Assembly: GCF_000511385.1 (NCBI RefSeq)
Contig: NC_023137.1
Location: forward strand, 2,239,001-2,303,000
Direction of reading: 5' to 3'
Source: Phaeobacter gallaeciensis DSM 26640
GTDB lineage: Bacteria; Pseudomonadota; Alphaproteobacteria; Rhodobacterales; Rhodobacteraceae
Length of the DNA stretch: 64,000 nucleotides
The position numbers and the translations under genes are program-made. Under the pieces are notes generated by a model. It did no database searches. It was given only the letters and a program-made list of their open reading frames with translations, and had not been told where the DNA came from. Below, piece by piece: positions 44,129 to 53,083 of this stretch. Within the stretch, counting starts at the first letter, position 1. Every line of letters starts with the position of its first letter.

Positions 44129-44556
44129 CAGTTCATTTCCTTCCAGAGTTCTTCGGGGGTCTCGGCATACATCCGGTAGATTTCAGGTCCGACCTGAGCC
44201 GCCCAGTCATCGCCACCGACAATCCACGCGATGTTGTGGAAGACGCCGTAAATCGCAGCCCTCAGCATATAGGCCTTCGCGACGTCATTCCGGTCGCCGC
44301 GCTCCAGCACATTGGCCGCGCGCCATTGCAGATACATATTGAGCATGGCCGGGCGCAGGATGTGGGCGTGATCTGCAAAGAAGGGCGTGTATTCCTTGCC
44401 GAACGCCAGCCATGACAGAAGCGCATTATGGTTCGCGCATTTGCCTTCGTCTTCCAAATCGTCCCACTCTTGGGTCGCATGCCAGAGGTGCTCGGCAAAA
44501 TCGACGGCGGCAGTATCACCCCTGAACCAGCGCGCGAAATGATCCTCAAGCGTCAC
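44128..44556 (-). CDS. Hypothetical phage protein in tail region
   Basis: 142 residues from a GTG that overlaps the preceding stop (GTGA). Trp/Tyr/His-rich helical protein (EHLWHATQEWDDLEDEGKCANHNALLSWLAFG). Recurs in position in related prophages as far as I recall, without function. Possibly a packaging or tail assembly factor. Confidence 0.6.
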   Translation of the reverse strand: MTLEDHFARWFRGDTAAVDFAEHLWHATQEWDDLEDEGKCANHNALLSWLAFGKEYTPFFADHAHILRPAMLNMYLQWRAANVLERGDRNDVAKAYMLRAAIYGVFHNIAWIVGGDDWAAQVGPEIYRMYAETPEELWKEMN

Positions 44557-44705
44557 GGCTGCTGCGCCTCCAACGCCTCGACCTTCGCTTGCAGCTCCCG
44601 GATCGCCTGCGCCATCTTCTCAAGCGTGATCTGTGTTTCTATCGTGCTGTGGCCGTCCGGCTTGACCAACGGGACGTTTGCCTGTGGTGTCTCAACGGTA
44701 ATCAT
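44553..44705 (-). CDS. Small coiled-coil protein, coupled
   Basis: 50 residues. ATG overlaps the stop of the gp10-like gene (ATGA), and its TGA overlaps the GTG of the next gene. N-terminal extended region (ITVETPQANVPLVKPDGHS) and C-terminal coiled coil (TLEKMAQAIRELQAKVEALEAQQ). The perfect overlaps and low-complexity helix make it a credible gene. Confidence 0.65.
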   Translation of the reverse strand: MITVETPQANVPLVKPDGHSTIETQITLEKMAQAIRELQAKVEALEAQQP

Positions 44706-46138
44706 GCCAGCTCAATCTCCCCCACAGCCTCAATCGTCATATCGGTGTTGTCGCTGAGGGTGATTTCAAAATTGGCGTTGCGGAACTGGCCCAGGGATCG
44801 CCAGCGCACCACCTTGTCGTATTCGCCCGCGCGGCCCATCGACCGCACCTTGTCCCGCGACCACGTTTTGCCCCGATCCTTTGATGTCCGCAGTGAAACC
44901 TTGCTGTCCGTGCTGACTGTGACGTCGTCGCCAGTGGCAAGGGCGGTGTAACCATCCGTCGCCATCATGTACCCGCCGCCGATATGCAGCCCCGGTGAAC
45001 GCTGCGCCGTTAGCGTGGAATTGCCTACCGCCCCGACCAGCGTCAAACGAGGCACACGGAACCGATTGCCGTTGTTGCGGATCGTGCGAGATACGGCCTT
45101 GCCGATCAGCGGCTGGCCATCGTCGCTAGGAATGCGATCAAGGCTGAACATCCGGCCAAAGGCTGAGCCGACAAAATCAGCACCAAAGGCCCGCACCGAA
45201 TGCGTGGCCGACCACGGCGTCAGGCTTCCACCCTCGGCGCGCTCGTGCCATTCATCCATGACCATGTCATAAACCCACGCCTCGCGGTCAGCGAAGCGGA
45301 TGACACAGAACTTGTGGCCCTCATCTTGGTAGTAGAGGCAATGGGTGGCGTCCTTCTGCTCCAGCGCCGTCTCAACGCCGCGCGTCGATACAGGCCGCAT
45401 GGACCCGCCGGAAACCAGATAGGCGATGCCATCGTTGCCGACAAAGAAAGCGCCGTTCGGGAACTTGATAAACAGGCCAAACCGCAACAGTCCGGTGTCC
45501 ATGTCGCCGCCGCTCATGGGGGCAAGGAAATTCTCCCCGCCGGTCTGGTACCAGCGTTCGATGGACTGTTCTTTGAAGATCCAGTAAATGCCCTGGATCA
45601 CGGCCCCGCGAATAATGTTGTCGTCCGTGCTTTCTGCCGTCGCAAAGCTAAGCCCGTCGAATGTCTCCGGCTCGGTCACGTCGGACCAGCCGAAGCGCCG
45701 GCCATTCAGTTCTGTGACCACAGTGCGCTGGCCAAGAAACTCAACAGAGCCAACGTCGGAGAATGCCCCAGTGTCGGGCTGCGTCAGCGTTTCACCGTCC
45801 CAAACGTAGTAATCCCCGCCCGCAGACACGACAGCAGACCCATTGTTGCCTGAAATGGAAACATCCCCGTCAGCGGACACCCGCCCCAGCTGTGAAACCG
45901 TGCCGTTGCCGTCGATGCAGGACAGATCCGCGCCGGATACCGCAAACACCTTGCCCGCTTCCTGCTCCATCGCCCGCAGGGGAGCCGATGCCAGATCGAC
46001 AAAGGGAACCATGCCGGGAACCCGTTTCAGGATGGGCTTATCGCCCGCCTTCTCGCGGTAGATGTTGATCAGCCGCGCCGGATCCGCCTGCTGGTTGTCG
46101 CCGTCCTGTCGGCTGCGCCCGATCCACTCAACGCGCAT
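44702..46138 (-). CDS. P22 gp10-like packaged-DNA stabilisation (tail hub) protein
   Basis: 478 residues. The start RLINIYREKAGDKPILKRVPGMVPFVDL and the repeated beta-propeller-like strands (DVGSVEFLGQRTVVTELNGRRFGWSD, GIYWIFKEQSIERWYQTGG) match the P22 gp10 family of tail proteins that close the portal after packaging. Follows the gp4-like gene as in P22 (order 4-10). Confidence 0.85.
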   Translation of the reverse strand: MRVEWIGRSRQDGDNQQADPARLINIYREKAGDKPILKRVPGMVPFVDLASAPLRAMEQEAGKVFAVSGADLSCIDGNGTVSQLGRVSADGDVSISGNNGSAVVSAGGDYYVWDGETLTQPDTGAFSDVGSVEFLGQRTVVTELNGRRFGWSDVTEPETFDGLSFATAESTDDNIIRGAVIQGIYWIFKEQSIERWYQTGGENFLAPMSGGDMDTGLLRFGLFIKFPNGAFFVGNDGIAYLVSGGSMRPVSTRGVETALEQKDATHCLYYQDEGHKFCVIRFADREAWVYDMVMDEWHERAEGGSLTPWSATHSVRAFGADFVGSAFGRMFSLDRIPSDDGQPLIGKAVSRTIRNNGNRFRVPRLTLVGAVGNSTLTAQRSPGLHIGGGYMMATDGYTALATGDDVTVSTDSKVSLRTSKDRGKTWSRDKVRSMGRAGEYDKVVRWRSLGQFRNANFEITLSDNTDMTIEAVGEIELA

Positions 46139-46142
46139 CAGA

Positions 46143-46541
46143 TCAGCTGTCCAAGATGCTGCTGGAATTGCGGCGAGCGGCCTTGCTCGGCACCTCAGTC
46201 AGGCCGCGCTCAAAGGAAACGGTGTCGATGACCATATATGCCGCCTGGATTGACCGGAAAAAGTCGTCAGCGTCGAACGATGGCGGCACCACAAAATCCG
46301 GTGACAGCCGGGTTGCCAGCATGTAGACCACGCCGTCGTGATACTCCGGCCCCAGTGGGAACACATCCGACAGGCCAGCGTCCGTATGCTCGATATCCAC
46401 GCTACGGAGCTTCCATTCATGGAGCATGCCGTTCAGCGCCTCAATACCAACTGCGGCTTCGTCGCCGGTCGCCTCGTCATCAAGGGCAACCACGCCGATC
46501 TTGCGATACGCGCGGTTGATGATTTCCGCCATTGTGGTCAC
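46143..46541 (-). CDS. P22 gp4-like tail accessory factor
   Basis: 132 residues from GTG 46541 overlapping the preceding stop; ATG 46532 is the alternative. AEIINRAYRKIGVVALDDEATGDEAAVGIEALNGMLHEWK is the signature of the gp4-like head-completion family (P22 gp4), which binds the portal first. Lies directly before the gp10-like gene. Confidence 0.85.
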   Translation of the reverse strand: MTTMAEIINRAYRKIGVVALDDEATGDEAAVGIEALNGMLHEWKLRSVDIEHTDAGLSDVFPLGPEYHDGVVYMLATRLSPDFVVPPSFDADDFFRSIQAAYMVIDTVSFERGLTEVPSKAARRNSSSILDS

Positions 46542-46720
46542 GCTTTTGCGCCCTTGAGATTGGCGGGGCTATCCACCCAACCCTTGGGCAGCTTCCCATC
46601 GGGGAAAATCTCGCCAACAGGTTCACCGTCGGGGCCAGCCTTATAACCCCAGGTCGGGCCTTTTTTCGCCTCATCTGTCATGGTTTTCGCCTCATCTGTC
46701 ATGGGAAAGGCCGAGGCCAT
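46538..46720 (-). CDS. Small protein after the coat gene, with duplicated start region
   Basis: 60 residues. The N-terminus contains MTDEAKTMTDEAKK because a 21-base block is tandemly repeated, giving three possible starts (46720, 46702, 46681). The C-terminal part (GPTWGYKAGPDGEPVGEIFPDGKLPKGW) resembles short head-region proteins that follow coat genes. Function unknown. Confidence 0.55.
   Translation of the reverse strand: MASAFPMTDEAKTMTDEAKKGPTWGYKAGPDGEPVGEIFPDGKLPKGWVDSPANLKGAKA
46663..46704 (-). repeat. Tandem 21-base duplication spanning start codons
   Basis: Two perfect copies of a block beginning TTTTCGCCTCATCTGTCATG at 46663-46683 and 46684-46704. Each carries an ATG on minus, in frame with the other. 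Confidence 0.9.
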
Positions 46721-46737
46721 AAGCCCCGGCCAGTCTG

Positions 46738-47979
46738 TTAGCTAGTCAGGCGCGCACCGAGGCGAGCATCAACGGTTTCGGCCTTGTAAAGGATGTCAAA
46801 ACGGAAGGTCTGGGCCAGAGTGTTACCGTCAACAAATTCCGTGCAGGAGATTGTGACCTTTTCGCCCGACTTGGTCGTGGTTTTGACACCGGAGCCGTTG
46901 GGGATGTCCAAAGGCCGCGTGACAAGCGCAATCGCCTTAGGGTTCAGAAGCATGGACTGCTTGTGGACGCCATTGGCAGAGCCGGTCTTGACGGTAATCG
47001 CGGCGTTGTCCGCCGGAGCGGCAGAAACGGTCTGATACGCACCGGAAGTCACAAGGGGCGGTGACAGTTGAACTGTCGCATTGCCAGAGCCGTCAGAGTT
47101 CACATCGGCTTTCACCACGAAGGTCTGAAGGCGTCCGGTGTCCTCTTTCGAGACCGGGTTGACCGCGTTCACGCCAGCGATAGTGATGATATCGCCCTTC
47201 TTGAGAAGACCTGTGCGAGACGCCGCCCATCCATCAGTGACCAGAGGAGACGAAAAGCTCTGTTTCGCAGCTGCATAAGTCACGTTTTGGGACGCACCGT
47301 TCACCAGCGGGGTGCCGCCATGGTTGCCAACAGTGTGCGTCGGCGCGTAGACGGTCTGATAGTTGGTAAAACCGCCGTAACGTCCGATGGTTGCCTCTTC
47401 AAAGGCGGTCTTGGCCTTGCCTTGGACATAGACACCCTTCAGCCCATCGGCCAGCTCAAGAGACGCGTCCGTGCCGTGGAACGCAACGCGGCCAGAGTTC
47501 GAGACCGCGCCATCGGTGAGGATTGCCCCAACTCGGCCCAAATCCTTAAATGTGGACGGGACGGTGCCAGGAGTGCCGGAGAAGTGATAGAAGTCGGAGT
47601 ATTTCGACGCGATATGCGCTTCCACCCGATCTTTCATCGTGATCATAGCTGGTTTCAGGATATCCTCAGAAAACCGGTTGAAGTCAAAGGTCCGCTCAAG
47701 CGCCCCGATCTGGACCGGGACGGTGTGCGTCTTGTCCAGGGTAATCGGGATCGTGGCCTGCTCGATATCTTCGCGGTAGCCTGTGATGTCGATATCATCC
47801 GCTTGGCCCTGGTACTGTGTCGGGCGGCGAATGCTGATCGTGTTGCCGACCTTCTCCGCGCCTCCGGGAGCCTGCCCTTGCAAGTCGGTGTGGACAGCGT
47901 TGCCCATGACCAGCTCATTCTCAAGGAGCATGATCGCTTCCTTAAGGATCTTGTCGGTAGTGTAGAAGTCGTTTGCCAT
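46738..47979 (-). CDS. Major capsid protein, P22 coat-like
   Basis: 413 residues. Position after scaffold and portal identifies it. The N-terminus (KILKEAIMLLENELVMGNAVHTDL... VGNTISIRRPTQY) fits P22 gp5/N4 gp56-type HK97-fold coats. An inserted Ig-like region (GDIITIAGVNAVNPVSKEDTGRLQTFVV... DNAAITVKTG) corresponds to the insertion domain of P22 coat. No delta domain is expected because a separate scaffold exists. Confidence 0.88.
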   Translation of the reverse strand: MANDFYTTDKILKEAIMLLENELVMGNAVHTDLQGQAPGGAEKVGNTISIRRPTQYQGQADDIDITGYREDIEQATIPITLDKTHTVPVQIGALERTFDFNRFSEDILKPAMITMKDRVEAHIASKYSDFYHFSGTPGTVPSTFKDLGRVGAILTDGAVSNSGRVAFHGTDASLELADGLKGVYVQGKAKTAFEEATIGRYGGFTNYQTVYAPTHTVGNHGGTPLVNGASQNVTYAAAKQSFSSPLVTDGWAASRTGLLKKGDIITIAGVNAVNPVSKEDTGRLQTFVVKADVNSDGSGNATVQLSPPLVTSGAYQTVSAAPADNAAITVKTGSANGVHKQSMLLNPKAIALVTRPLDIPNGSGVKTTTKSGEKVTISCTEFVDGNTLAQTFRFDILYKAETVDARLGARLTS

Positions 47980-47991
47980 TTTTCAGGGTCC

Positions 47992-48834
47992 TTAGTGGGT
48001 TCCACCGGCCTCACGCCAAGCGCGGTACTCCGCTGCCGACATTTTTGAGGGGTCTTTGCTGACACCCGCACCGCCTTTCAGGGGCGTAACCGGGTCCGGT
48101 GCTGTGGTTGTGGTGCGGGGCTTTGGCGTCTGCGCCTTCACGGTGCGTTCAAGCATCCGCATGGCCCCTGCGAGTTCGGGCGCTGGCATAGCTGCAAGAT
48201 CAGCCGCCAATTCCTTGTTGCTGCCAAGGTAATAGGCAACGTCAGCGCCATTGTCGGATAGGCCCATGAAATAGGCCATGTCCTGACTGATCGGCACACT
48301 GTTGTCGCGGGCCACGGCGTCAAAGTCTGCATAGCGGGTGCGGGCGTCATCGAATTGGGCAGCCAGATTTCCAAAGGCTTCCTCAACTTGCTTTTGATGC
48401 AGTGCCTGCGTCTGCTTTGTGCTTTCCTCGGTCTCGCGCTCAAGATCCTTGACTTGACGGTCTTTCAAGCGTTGCTCAGCCTTGTAGGCCGACAATTCCG
48501 CAAGATATTCGTCGTGGTCCTGGAAGTCTTCAGCGTTGGGCCGGTTGCTCTCAACACCTCTGACGCGGTCAAGCTCTGCCTGCAATTTGGCGGCTCGGTC
48601 CTGCGCGTCTTTGGCCTCCTGCTTCACGCGGTCCATCTGTGCCTTTCGGCGCTGGTTCCGCGTTGTGCGATCACTCTTATCCTCGGGTTCCGGCTCTGCG
48701 CCTTCCACCTCGGCGGGCTGACCCTCAGTCTGCCCTTCTGTGTTTCCCGTCGCTTCCGACGCCTGATCTGCCTCAGGGGTCACGGCTTCTGGGGCTGCCT
48801 CCGCTTCGGGGGCAACCTGCGCTTCTTCCGTCAT
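47992..48834 (-). CDS. Scaffolding protein
   Basis: 280 residues. Acidic disordered N-terminus (many EAxPE repeats), long coiled coil (RNQRRKAQMDRVKQEAKDAQDRAAKLQAELDRV), and a basic C-terminus with a helix (SKMSAAEYRAWREAG) suited to binding coat. Between portal and coat genes, as in P22 (gp8). Confidence 0.85.
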   Translation of the reverse strand: MTEEAQVAPEAEAAPEAVTPEADQASEATGNTEGQTEGQPAEVEGAEPEPEDKSDRTTRNQRRKAQMDRVKQEAKDAQDRAAKLQAELDRVRGVESNRPNAEDFQDHDEYLAELSAYKAEQRLKDRQVKDLERETEESTKQTQALHQKQVEEAFGNLAAQFDDARTRYADFDAVARDNSVPISQDMAYFMGLSDNGADVAYYLGSNKELAADLAAMPAPELAGAMRMLERTVKAQTPKPRTTTTAPDPVTPLKGGAGVSKDPSKMSAAEYRAWREAGGTH

Positions 48835-48847
48835 CGCTCATTTTTCC

Positions 48848-50839
48848 TTAGAAAATGGGGGCTGGCCCCTGCTGCTGTTGCGCCGCCATCATCGACAGCG
48901 CCCGCGCGACCTCCGCTTGCACAAGCTGGGATACCGCTGCGTTCAGTTGACCGTTCTTGGCGGCCAATTCGAGTTGTTCGTTCATGACTTCAAACTGCGC
49001 TTTCTGAGCGTCGGCCTCAGCCTCGGTGGCCTCGGCTCCCGCCTTGCGCATTTCGATCTGCATCGCGGCCTGTTGAGCCTGCGCCTGTTGCGCTTGTTGC
49101 TGCATGGCCGCCTGCATTTGCTGCTGTTCTTCTGGCGTCATATCGTCAGGGTCGCGGAACTGGGGCGGCAGACCCTTCTTCAGGCGCTCGGCAAACTGAT
49201 CAGCGTTCGGCCAATCCATGGCGTCCGCGATAAGATCCCCTGTGACCTGAGCTGCGCCCGGAACAACGCGGATGAACTCCAGCATGCCCTCAGCGGTTTC
49301 CTGACGCTTGGTGGCGTAGTTTGGCCCGACATTGACGCGGATGTCATACTTGCCGACCGTCAAATCATTCACCGGCACTGCGACGGCCTGCCCGTCTGGC
49401 GAAAGCGCAATCTGCTGGTCGTTGATTGTCGTCATCTTCTCAGCGTCATCCTTGCCGAGAATACGAACGTTGCGCTTGGTGTCGTAGATCTTGGGGATCA
49501 TATCGACCAGAATACGACCGGCGGTGGCGATGGCCTCTGCCATGTTGTCGGAATAAATCGAGGTCGAAACGTCGCTTTCCATCTGTCGCTGACGAATTGC
49601 GACACCTGATTTCTCGTTGCTCGACTGGCCCAAGGCGCTGTCATAGATACCCGTCGTGGCCTTCATATCCTCAGCCGCGCCCATGACCTGCTCAAGCATG
49701 GCCTGAGAGCTGATAGGAGGCGTAGCGCGCTGCGGTGCGCCAGGGGCCTTCTCGTCGGGATTGTAAGGGAGGTATGGCCGGTTCCTTGAATTGGCCTCAT
49801 TCCAGAACTGTTCAAGGCCTGCAATCTGCTTTGCAGTGACCAGATACGGCGCCTTAGGTTGCATCCCGGCGAACTCTGTTTGAGCTGAACGCCAGTAGTT
49901 GTACATCTGCTGCGCGTCTTTGGCGTAGCGGATCACGCTGGACCGGTGAACGCGGTCACCGACGTGCCATTCCTCACCAGTGACGGCGACGACAGGAATG
50001 AACCGGGACGGCATCTCCTGCGGCCCCTCTAGGACGTCCTGACCGCTTATCTTGGACCACATGACCTTGTGGGTGTTGACCTTGCGGCGCTTAATTGCGG
50101 GCATGGGTGCAACGAAGTCCTCGGCATCAACAACTGAACCATCAGCCAAAAGCACGATCTCGCGGCTGACCGGCTCTTTCCAGAAGTACTCAGCGACGAC
50201 TACCTTGTCGCCTTCCTGCCAGTGCTCAAGGCCGTCTGTGGTGCCATCGACCTCAACATCAGACGCAGACTTGCCGGGGTATGCCTCGTCAAACTCATCG
50301 CGCGCGATCTGCTCTGTGATAAACAGGTAACCGGCATCCTCGCGGGTTGGCAGCTCAGCCTTGGGGTCGCAATAGACGCTGAGGGAGTTGCGAATTCCCT
50401 TCAGCTTGATCTCTTGCAGAAAGCTTTCGTCGCTCTCGTATTCCGTCAAGATGCGGAACCAACCGATGGAAGACCCGGCCGCCAGTTCTGCCGACCGTTC
50501 ATAGATGCGGCTGGCGTTGCTGGCATATTCGATTTGCCGGATCAGGCCTTCGTAGATCTCGGCGGTTTCGCTGCTGGCACCCTCATCGGCGGGCATCACA
50601 TTGATTGCCGGGTTCATCCGGCGGATATCGCCTGTGACTTGGCGCACAAACTGAGGCATGCGGTTCATGGTCAAACAAGGCTTGCCCTCGGCCTCGCGCT
50701 CTTTGCGGATATCATCCGGCCACTGTTTGCCAACCAGCTTTTCCAGATCGTCAAGCGCTTCCTCGCGGTTCTCTCGATCTGCTTCAATCGCCTCGGCCAT
50801 CCGGCTCCGCGCCAGCTTCAAGATCTTGTCGTTTGTCAT
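48848..50839 (-). CDS. Portal protein, P22 gp1-like
   Basis: 663 residues. NREEALDDLEKLVGKQWPDDIRKEREAEGKPCLTMNRM and TGIYDSALGQSSNEKSGVAIRQRQ are characteristic of the P22-type portal (the latter in the stem region). The Gln-rich C-terminal coiled coil corresponds to the barrel of P22 gp1. Overlaps the terminase stop by four bases. Confidence 0.92.
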   Translation of the reverse strand: MTNDKILKLARSRMAEAIEADRENREEALDDLEKLVGKQWPDDIRKEREAEGKPCLTMNRMPQFVRQVTGDIRRMNPAINVMPADEGASSETAEIYEGLIRQIEYASNASRIYERSAELAAGSSIGWFRILTEYESDESFLQEIKLKGIRNSLSVYCDPKAELPTREDAGYLFITEQIARDEFDEAYPGKSASDVEVDGTTDGLEHWQEGDKVVVAEYFWKEPVSREIVLLADGSVVDAEDFVAPMPAIKRRKVNTHKVMWSKISGQDVLEGPQEMPSRFIPVVAVTGEEWHVGDRVHRSSVIRYAKDAQQMYNYWRSAQTEFAGMQPKAPYLVTAKQIAGLEQFWNEANSRNRPYLPYNPDEKAPGAPQRATPPISSQAMLEQVMGAAEDMKATTGIYDSALGQSSNEKSGVAIRQRQMESDVSTSIYSDNMAEAIATAGRILVDMIPKIYDTKRNVRILGKDDAEKMTTINDQQIALSPDGQAVAVPVNDLTVGKYDIRVNVGPNYATKRQETAEGMLEFIRVVPGAAQVTGDLIADAMDWPNADQFAERLKKGLPPQFRDPDDMTPEEQQQMQAAMQQQAQQAQAQQAAMQIEMRKAGAEATEAEADAQKAQFEVMNEQLELAAKNGQLNAAVSQLVQAEVARALSMMAAQQQQGPAPIF

Positions 50840-52185
50840 GTTGCCAAGAACCCTTTGCCGCCTGCGCTGCTGTAGAATTTGGACACATCAGGCGCAGGGG
50901 CCGTATGCTCCTCGTAGGCTATCGCCATCAGGCCGAACGCGTCGGCAGCGTGCGAAGACCAGTCGTGTTCGGGTCCAAGGCCGATATTCCGCGCCTCGTC
51001 CCGCTTCTCGTGATACCAGCCGAGCGCGTCCAAGCCGGCTTCGGTGGCTTCTGCGTTGAAGTAGCAGTTGGGCAGAAGGCGACGAACGGCCTCGACCCGC
51101 TTGCTTGCGGCACCCTTGCCTTGGTTTGGGATCACTAGGGTTTCAAACTCAGCGTCCTGCAGCGCCTTTTCGTAGGAGGCGTCATGCACTTTGTCCTGCG
51201 CGCTGCCATCATGCGGCAAGACGCACATGCAGCCGCCATATCCGTTGTCCCGCAACCAGTTGACATGTGTTGCAAGAGGCTGGCCTTGCGCCTCGTAGTA
51301 GTTCAGCACCCTGATTTCACGCCCCACGAACTGAACAATCCAGATCGAGGTCGCGTCCGCCTTTGCCCCGGTGCCACCAATGTCCCAATATGCCCGGACA
51401 CTCAGCAGCGGATCTGCGTTCACCCGGCCAATACGGCGGTCTGCGCGGGCTTGACTGAGAAGGTGCGCGAAATAGGCGCCGCTGAACACGGTCGCATACC
51501 CGCCCCCCCAGATGTGGTCGTATTGATCTGGTGTGTCCCTCAGGCAGTCTTGACGCTCAGCCTCAAGGACGCTGGGAAACCACGGGTTGTGCTTCCAGTT
51601 CGCCTGAACCACTGCTGCGCCGGTCGGGAGCGCGGCACCGCGCAGGAGCTGGTCTACAGGGTCAATCTTGCGCCGAGGGTTCCAGCCGAACCAGAGTTCC
51701 GATTTCAACCCCCGGCCCGGATCTTCCCAACGGATCGTAGGTCGCAGAAGGCTCATCGAGAACGCAGAAAGAGTTTGCGCCTCCTCCACCCATGCGCGGT
51801 GAAATCCCTCAAGGGACTTGATGCTGTCCGCTGTGTGGTCTTGCATCCCCTGAAAGATGATCAGGCCGTCTTTGGGGGTTTTGATTACGTCGTTGTAGGC
51901 TTTGAAGCCTTGGCTTTCGTCAAGTCCGTGTTCCCGCAGTTTGCTTTCAATCAGGCTCTTGGCCGAATGCTTTAGTGACTTCTGGACCTCGCGGATGCAT
52001 ACCATCCGAAGCCCCTCGCCCATGTCACCAGGCGCCGCGACTGCATCCTCGACTGCCAGGCCGCCAAAGAACTGCGATTTGCCAGAGCCTCGCCCGCCGT
52101 GCGCGCCCTTGTATCGGGCTGCCTCCAGAAGCGGGGTAAAGACCTCCGCCGTGTCAATTGTCAGCTTTGACAATGCGGCGCTCAA
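50836..52185 (-). CDS. terL: Terminase large subunit
   Basis: 449 residues. ATPase Walker A-like GGRGSGKSQFFGGLAVED near residue 30 and Walker B/Glu in HRAWVEEAQTLS; nuclease domain with Asp in RAYWDIGGTGAKADATSIWIVQ and later CVLPHDGSAQDKVHD and HAADAFGLMAIAY. Packages DNA by headful or cos cutting. Its start overlaps the preceding gene by 32 bases. Confidence 0.95.
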   Translation of the reverse strand: MSAALSKLTIDTAEVFTPLLEAARYKGAHGGRGSGKSQFFGGLAVEDAVAAPGDMGEGLRMVCIREVQKSLKHSAKSLIESKLREHGLDESQGFKAYNDVIKTPKDGLIIFQGMQDHTADSIKSLEGFHRAWVEEAQTLSAFSMSLLRPTIRWEDPGRGLKSELWFGWNPRRKIDPVDQLLRGAALPTGAAVVQANWKHNPWFPSVLEAERQDCLRDTPDQYDHIWGGGYATVFSGAYFAHLLSQARADRRIGRVNADPLLSVRAYWDIGGTGAKADATSIWIVQFVGREIRVLNYYEAQGQPLATHVNWLRDNGYGGCMCVLPHDGSAQDKVHDASYEKALQDAEFETLVIPNQGKGAASKRVEAVRRLLPNCYFNAEATEAGLDALGWYHEKRDEARNIGLGPEHDWSSHAADAFGLMAIAYEEHTAPAPDVSKFYSSAGGKGFLAT

Positions 52186-52456
52186 TCAGAGCAACAGGGA
52201 TCGGATTGTCACCCTCACCCTTCACCTGCAGCGGCAGGAGCTTGGTGTAAATCTGGCTCCAGAAGATCCGCTCGTTGCCGGGATCTTCCTTGGCCCATGA
52301 AACAAGGCGCTCCGTGCCGCCGAGCTTTTCCGCTGCGGCCTCGATAGCGTCCTTGACGGCTACCGTTACCTTGTTTGGGGTGCCTTTCTTGCGCCCGCCT
52401 GTCTTCTTGCGCCTTCCAGATCCGTCTACTTTAGAAGTCGCGTTATCGCCGCTCAT
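52154..52456 (-). CDS. Terminase small subunit-like protein
   Basis: 100 residues. Basic N-terminus GRRKKTGGRKKGTPNKVTVAVKDAIEAAAEKLGG and a following helical domain. Small proteins of this GRKKGTPNK type immediately precede large terminases in many alphaproteobacterial prophages and are taken as DNA-recognition subunits. Good GGAGG at the start. Confidence 0.65.
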   Translation of the reverse strand: MSGDNATSKVDGSGRRKKTGGRKKGTPNKVTVAVKDAIEAAAEKLGGTERLVSWAKEDPGNERIFWSQIYTKLLPLQVKGEGDNPIPVALIERRIVKADN

Positions 52457-53083
52457 AGGGGCAACCTCCGCTGATATTGTTGATTTATGGGTATCGAAAC
52501 GCGCCCAAGCGTGTATTCACCACCGGGCGGCATGTTCCATTTGTGATATTATAAGCCCCGCCGCCCCACATTCAGCACCGTAATGAAAGCTCTCGCTTCC
52601 CCGCACATGCCGTTTACGCCTTAGCGCATGATGGGTTCTGACCGGTGACGGGGAGCGCCAGTGACAGAAGCGGTGCAGGAGGTTTTGATATCCGACGCGT
52701 ACCCAAAGGCAGAGGCGCCGGACAGGTCTGGGACGCATTGCGAACCAGGACTAGCAAGTTGAGCGCGGGCCGGGATCGTCTACGGACATAATGCCCGGTC
52801 TTTGCCGCCGCGCTCAGAAAGACGAACCTGCTGACTGATTGCGGCCCCGGCCAGCGTCGGATGCAAATAGGCCTTCGGTTCGTCCGCCAGAAAGCGGCTG
52901 TGCGGGTCTTTCCCCGCCTGTCAGCCCTGCGCTGGACCTGCGAAAGGGGCGCGACCCCAATATGCTCTGTATTGCAGTAGCACCCAAGGCCGCTGGGGCT
53001 TTGGGTTGCGCTCGCACCTACCGTCTCACCGGGTCTGGCGGTCACCGGCTGGGCCGGATACGGAAAATATACCACCCGAAGTG
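52457..53083 (-). promoter_or_regulatory. 627-base region between NusG-like gene and terminase; late control region
   Basis: No convincing gene. A TATAAT -10 box on minus (52548-52553) lies 92 bases before terS, with a poor -35. GAGCGCGG (52761-52768) pairs with CCGCGCTC (52808-52815), with inner CCGGG/CCCGG pairing, a long stem-loop in the leader path. GCGGG/CCCGC at 52902-52917 is a second hairpin. Fits a late promoter plus an antitermination/pausing region. Confidence 0.4.

Noticed and set aside
47068..48048. 326-codon plus frame opposite the coat gene
   Set aside because: Shadow of the coat gene; no ribosome site and no family pattern.
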